A stretch of DNA of 64,000 nt. It comes from an uncultured Acidobacteriia bacterium. GTDB lineage: Bacteria > Acidobacteriota > Terriglobia > Bryobacterales > Bryobacteraceae. The translations under genes and the position numbers were made by a program. Shown piece after piece: positions 60,527-64,000 of the stretch; the first letter of the stretch is position 1, and the number at the start of each line of letters is the position of its first letter. Below the pieces are notes generated by a model that was given only the letters and a program-made list of their open reading frames with translations, was not told the DNA's origin and did not search any database. Where the stretch lies: contig CAIVPR010000140.1 of the NCBI GenBank assembly GCA_903907865.1, forward strand, positions 24,457 through 88,456. The letters are read 5' to 3'.

Positions 60527-61750
60527 CTACATCTTCTCAAGCGACGTTGCGGCGGGCGTCATCAACTGCGCACCGGTATCGGTGATCGCCATGATGTCCT
60601 CGCAGCGGACGCCGAATTCGCCGGTGATATACACCCCAGGCTCGTCTGAAAACGTCATGCCCGATTCCAGCGGCAGCTTGTTCCCGTTCACCAGGTATGG
60701 CCATTCGTGCCCGTCCATGCCGATGCCGTGGCCGAGGCGGTGGGTGAAATACTTGTACCCCGGTCCGTAGCCGCCCGCCGTGATGACCTTGCGCGCCGCC
60801 GAATCGACGGACTCGCAGGCCGCGCCGGGCTTGGCCGCCGCCAACGCCGCCCTCTGGGCATTCAACACGATATCGAAGACGCTCTTCATCTTGTCCGTCG
60901 GCTTGCCCAGGACGACGGTGCGGGTGACGTCGGCCGAGTAGCCCTCCACCGAACAACCGTCGTCCATCATGACCAGAGAACCTTCCTTGATCGTCTGGGG
61001 ACGCGCCGACCCATGCGGCAACGCCGCCCATTCGCCCACCTGCACGCTGACGACGCCGGGAAAGCCCTGACGCTCCATCGCCGTTGAGATCAAGCCTGAG
61101 AGGTCGCGGTTGGTCATCCCTTCCTTCACAGACGCCCATGCCGCCTTGTACGAGTCCAGCGTGACCTCGTTGGCAAGCTTCATCAGCGCCAGTTCGGCGG
61201 GAGTCTTGCGTGCGCGGACGGCGGAAACCACGGGAACGGCGCTGTCGATCTCGAAACCCCGGTTGGCCTTGGCAATGCCGTCGGAGAAGGAGAACACCAC
61301 CTTCTCCTCGATTCCGATGCGGCCCGTGGAGGCGTTCAAGCCCGCGGTAATCAGCGCGAAGGGGCTCTCGTCCTCCTGCCACGTCATGACCCTGGCCTTC
61401 GACCCGGCCTGTTCACGCGCGCGGTCCTCCTCAAAAGCGGGGGAAATGAAGAACGGGGTGCCCTTCTTCGGCAGGACCCAAGCGAAGAGGCGCTCGCTGT
61501 TACCCCATCGCACGCCGGTGAAGTAGCGCAGGGACGTGCCGCCCGCAAGGACGACAGCGTCGAGCTTGCTGGCGGAAAGCAATTCACGGGCGCGTTCCAC
61601 GCGGGCTTCGCGTTCGGAATCTCCGATTGGTTTCGCCTCGGCCCGTCTACTTTTGAGGGCCTCGATGGCTGGTGGAAGGGCGGCCTGCAGGGTGGTGGGA
61701 AAGATTGCGGGTGCGGTTGCGGCAACAAGAAAAGAACGCCTGTTCAGCAT
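60527..61750 (-). CDS. Tat-exported M24-family Xaa-Pro-type metallopeptidase
   Basis: A 407-residue protein starting MLNRRSFLVAATAPAIFP, a twin-arginine signal. The pita-bread fold is complete: an N-terminal creatinase-like domain (LDAVVLAGGTSLRYFTGVRW) and a C-terminal catalytic domain with metal ligands in MDDGCSVEGYSADVTRT (two Asp), HRLGHGIGMDGHEWP (His), FSDEPGVYI (Glu) and RCEDIM (Glu). It would hydrolyse peptides in the periplasm; prolidase versus aminopeptidase P cannot be decided. The Tat signal is unusual for M24 enzymes, which are often cytosolic. It ends 2 nt from the convergent permease stop. Confidence 0.92.
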   Translation of the reverse strand: MLNRRSFLVAATAPAIFPTTLQAALPPAIEALKSRRAEAKPIGDSEREARVERARELLSASKLDAVVLAGGTSLRYFTGVRWGNSERLFAWVLPKKGTPFFISPAFEEDRAREQAGSKARVMTWQEDESPFALITAGLNASTGRIGIEEKVVFSFSDGIAKANRGFEIDSAVPVVSAVRARKTPAELALMKLANEVTLDSYKAAWASVKEGMTNRDLSGLISTAMERQGFPGVVSVQVGEWAALPHGSARPQTIKEGSLVMMDDGCSVEGYSADVTRTVVLGKPTDKMKSVFDIVLNAQRAALAAAKPGAACESVDSAARKVITAGGYGPGYKYFTHRLGHGIGMDGHEWPYLVNGNKLPLESGMTFSDEPGVYITGEFGVRCEDIMAITDTGAQLMTPAATSLEKM

Positions 61751-61979
61751 GCTTTAAGATACACGATCACAAATTGCTGGCCGCTGCGACCAAGAAGAGG
61801 GTGAAGGGATGGCCGGTCCGTGCCAGCCATCCCGATTCACCTCTGAGGAACTCGCGCCCGACCTCGCCGCCGAACGAGGCAAAGAGGCGGTGAGTTCCTA
61901 TTCCATTGGGGCCGCGTTCGGCGGCGCGGGCACCCTTGAACAACGTGCGCAAGTTACGCCGCTGGTCGCGGCTGGACGG

Positions 61980-62642
61980 TTAGCCGCGGACCTTGCAGCT
62001 CGTGCGATACAGCCCTGCCCCGCGCCGGCCCAGCAAGCCTAGCATCCCAAGGCCAATGCTCAGCAACATCAGCGCCCCCGGTTCGGGGGCGGCCGTTCCG
62101 TCCAATGTGAGGTAGTAGTTCTCCGTGTCGAAGCCGGGCGTGGCCAGCGCCAGCCCAGCGCCCGTGTCCCACCACACGGTCGTGTTGTCGGAGCTCCCGA
62201 CCGTTGGCGCATCGAAGTCCAGAAGTTCCGGAGCAATGGCGTCGCTGGTGGAGTACGCAAGCGTCCAGACAAGTGTTCCGGCCACGTTGGTATTCAGCCC
62301 GGCAAAGTCCAGATACGTCACGGTATGAGCCGAAAAAATCCGGCCGCTGAGAGTAGACGCCACCAGCTGCGGCCCCAATACATTGCCAACTCCAAGCGAA
62401 TAGAGCCGAAGAGTCACGTCCGCAGATCCACCAACCGACGCGCTGTTGTAGAGGGCAGTGGTAGCGTCGGTAACCAGCCCGCCGAGGCCATTGGCCAGCG
62501 TAATCTGGTCGCCGGCCTCGACCAGACCATTTACGGCGAACCCGTCCGTGTAGGTCGTGTCATTGGCCGAATTGTCGTAGAGAACGGTTCCCGCGTAGCT
62601 CGAGGCCGCAGTCAGCAGCACAGAGATGATTAGATTTCGCAT
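61980..62642 (-). CDS. PEP-CTERM surface/secreted protein
   Basis: A 220-residue protein, start MRNLIISVLLTAASSYAG at 62642 with AAGGAAA 6 nt upstream. After the signal peptide it is a Thr/Gly/Asn-rich beta domain (GDQITLANGLGGLVTDATTA, VTLRLYSLGVGNVLG, TVTYLDFAGLNTNVAGTLVW). The PEP-CTERM sorting signal starts at Pro186: PEPGALMLLSIGLGMLGLL then RR. Unlike most, the tail continues 13 residues after the arginines. Exosortase cleaves and anchors such proteins; none is seen here. The gap 61751-61979 holds no gene I can support. Confidence 0.85.
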   Translation of the reverse strand: MRNLIISVLLTAASSYAGTVLYDNSANDTTYTDGFAVNGLVEAGDQITLANGLGGLVTDATTALYNSASVGGSADVTLRLYSLGVGNVLGPQLVASTLSGRIFSAHTVTYLDFAGLNTNVAGTLVWTLAYSTSDAIAPELLDFDAPTVGSSDNTTVWWDTGAGLALATPGFDTENYYLTLDGTAAPEPGALMLLSIGLGMLGLLGRRGAGLYRTSCKVRG

Positions 62643-62682
62643 GAGTATTTTCCTTTTCGACGGTCCGGGTGCGTGCGCCATT

Positions 62683-63999
62683 TCAACGTGAGCCTGAGCC
62701 CGCCACCACGCGTGGCGAGTACTGAATGGCGAGGGAGGGATTCGTCGCCGTGAACGTCAACGTCACGCTTGAGGTACCGGAAGGAATCGACGAGATGTTC
62801 CGGTAAGGTCCCCCGGTTGGAGCACAACTCGCACTCCCGTCCGCGCTGATCAAGCTGACCCCTGCAGTCAGGTTGTCGAGGATTACCGTGGCATTCGTTA
62901 CAGCCGAGCCGGTGTTGGTAAACGTAAGGACCTGTTGGTATTGGCCGTTCGACTTATTCAACCGAAGCGCGCCCGGTACAGCACTGACCGTACACGCGGC
63001 GGAAGCGGCTGATACGTTTGAGAATGTTGCCGTAACCCTTTGTGGCGCGGTCATTATGACGACTCCGCCGGGAGCATTCGCGCTCCACGAAGGACTTCCG
63101 TAACACGACCCCGGACTGGCCGACAAAGTCACCGTGGAGTTTGCCGCAAAAATCGCGCCAGTCGTCGCCGGAGAGAGAGTTCCCGCGTGCGCCGGAGTTA
63201 CCACCGTCGTCAGCGTGTATACGGTAGGGTCAAGCACCAATTCGACGACCGGGCCGACTGCGGTCACAGTCGTATAGGCGCTAACGGCGGTGAGCAGATC
63301 CGCGACGCCAGTCCCTTTGGCCTTGATCTGACCGGGGATGCCGGAAATCGTCGCCGCGGCGCTCGACGCGGTGCCCGCATTGGGCTCGGTGATGTTGAGC
63401 TCGAGACGAAAGCTACTCGTCACTCGGGCACGAAACGTGAATCCCGTGCTGGCCGCCAGCTGGGTGCCCAACAATGGAGCCTTGTTCGCCAGATATTGAG
63501 CCACCGATTTCGCGCCCAGCAGCGCCTTCACGGCGGAGTTTCCAGACCCGATGGCGAACAAATCCCACCCCGATGTAAACGCCGTCGCCTGCTGGATGAT
63601 GGAGTTGGTGGCGCTCTGCGCAGGGTTTGCGGTCCAACGGTCGAGCGCGGCGTGCAACGTCGCCGAAGCGCCAAACACCAGTGTGTTGGTGCCGATCAAC
63701 GCGATCTGGTCCCAGTTGGACGTTTGTGAAGCCAGCACCTCCACCCCATCGTAGGACTGCGATTTCATGCCCGCATTCCCGCCCGCGCTCCGGATCGCCG
63801 CAAGGTCGAAGGTTCCGGTCAGGACGGTGATTTCCTGATGGGACGAGACAGAGGAATAGGGCCTCCTCGCTATTTCGTGTGGGTAGGCGAGGTTGAAGGG
63901 GGGGCGGCTTGGGAGCCGCCGTCCACTCCGGCCCCGGTCGGCGCTCGGGTCGCATCCCTGCGTTGCCCTACCCTCCGTCCAGGCAATCCGATTGTACAA
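62683..63999 (-). CDS. Repeat-rich secreted protein, probably 5'-truncated
   Basis: An open frame of 438 codons reaching the window edge. From about residue 58 (VLTGTFDLAAIRSAGGNAG) the protein looks real: a beta/alpha region ending near YTTVTAVGPVVELVL, an Ig-like/InlB-type module (TTVVTPAHAGTLSPATTGAI, NSTVTLSASPGSCYGSPSWS, QRVTATFSNV), and a final beta-sandwich (QQVLTFTNTGSAVTNATVIL). The first 55 or so residues are unlike coding sequence, rich in Arg, with a 7-bp hairpin (63903-63909 with 63914-63920). No signal peptide is found. Either the 5' part was lost, or a short form begins at ATG 63768. Confidence 0.5.
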   Translation of the reverse strand: MYNRIAWTEGRATQGCDPSADRGRSGRRLPSRPPFNLAYPHEIARRPYSSVSSHQEITVLTGTFDLAAIRSAGGNAGMKSQSYDGVEVLASQTSNWDQIALIGTNTLVFGASATLHAALDRWTANPAQSATNSIIQQATAFTSGWDLFAIGSGNSAVKALLGAKSVAQYLANKAPLLGTQLAASTGFTFRARVTSSFRLELNITEPNAGTASSAAATISGIPGQIKAKGTGVADLLTAVSAYTTVTAVGPVVELVLDPTVYTLTTVVTPAHAGTLSPATTGAIFAANSTVTLSASPGSCYGSPSWSANAPGGVVIMTAPQRVTATFSNVSAASAACTVSAVPGALRLNKSNGQYQQVLTFTNTGSAVTNATVILDNLTAGVSLISADGSASCAPTGGPYRNISSIPSGTSSVTLTFTATNPSLAIQYSPRVVAGSGSR

Positions 64000-64000
64000 C

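Noticed and set aside
63903..63920. 7-bp GGCGGCT hairpin as a terminator
   Set aside because: Short stem with no T tract and no clear upstream gene; mentioned only as a sign that the surrounding frame is non-coding.
1..64000. CRISPR arrays, tRNA or rRNA genes, integrase or transposase genes
   Set aside because: No regularly spaced direct repeats, no tRNA-like T-loop patterns that I could fold with confidence, and no transposase or integrase motif were found by reading; a tRNAscan and IS search would be decisive.

Overview
The window looks like chromosome from a high-GC acidobacterium, most likely of the Solibacter/Bryobacter type. This is inferred from gene content only: a secreted PQQ-type dehydrogenase beside a cytochrome c, an FG-GAP/UnbV/TPR protein, several Tat-exported sugar isomerase-like proteins, ATPase-less MacB-type permeases, a Ser/Thr kinase fused to FlgO and TPR domains, and a PEP-CTERM protein. 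No rRNA, tRNA, CRISPR array, phage or complete insertion sequence was recognised. Most genes are tightly packed and many overlap by 4 nt.

Layout. 0-7.4 kb: a plus-strand run of cytochrome c end, PQQ dehydrogenase, FG-GAP/UnbV/TPR protein, DUF1801 protein and a large alpha/beta hydrolase. 7.4-9.3 kb: a TIR-formylglycine-enzyme fusion facing away from an intact ParDE pair. 9.4-10.5 kb: greA and a CDP-alcohol phosphotransferase. 10.6-14.6 kb: a minus-strand operon folK, ZIP transporter, glcD-like oxidase, nikR, APH-like kinase. 14.7-16.8 kb: two convergent TIM-barrel sugar isomerase-like genes sharing a bidirectional terminator. 16.9-19.1 kb: an accessory patch with a decayed Phd/RelE/MNT cluster and a lower-GC CHAT-type caspase-like protease. 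19.1-26.9 kb: ppdK, then recO-glyQ-glyS and a secreted cysteine-motif protein. 27-31 kb: RRM protein, TPR protein, MacB-type permease and TolC-like protein. 31-33.7 kb: manC, lepB and a pair of small EamA/SMR proteins.

33.7-36.5 kb is a second accessory patch: a DUF2442 fragment, a gutted ParDE pair, an AbiEii-like nucleotidyltransferase with a small partner, intact BrnTA and an intact DUF2442 gene. 36.6-39 kb: ruvA-ruvB (ruvB is out of frame at a 12-base homopolymer) and rsmE. 39-45 kb: kinase, SEC-C protein, GH38-like protein and ThuA-like protein. 45-53 kb: yyaL-like, tpx and murJ; a CPBP protease; ruvX-mltG. 53-56.7 kb: an AI-2E-type transporter, phosphotransacetylase, cytochrome c and a small PH-domain pair. 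56.8-60.5 kb: HlyD/MacA adaptor with two MacB-type permeases. 60.5-64 kb: a Tat-exported M24 peptidase, a PEP-CTERM protein and the remains of a repeat-rich secreted protein.

The most unusual material is in the accessory patches: a CHAT protease whose putative catalytic-His motif is duplicated by an 18-bp tandem repeat, the TIR-FGE fusion, and toxin-antitoxin loci at several stages of decay. A dispersed inverted-repeat family (about 1.95, 10.57, 55.7 and 55.84 kb) is the clearest non-coding pattern. I did not find a complete, obviously new multi-gene system.
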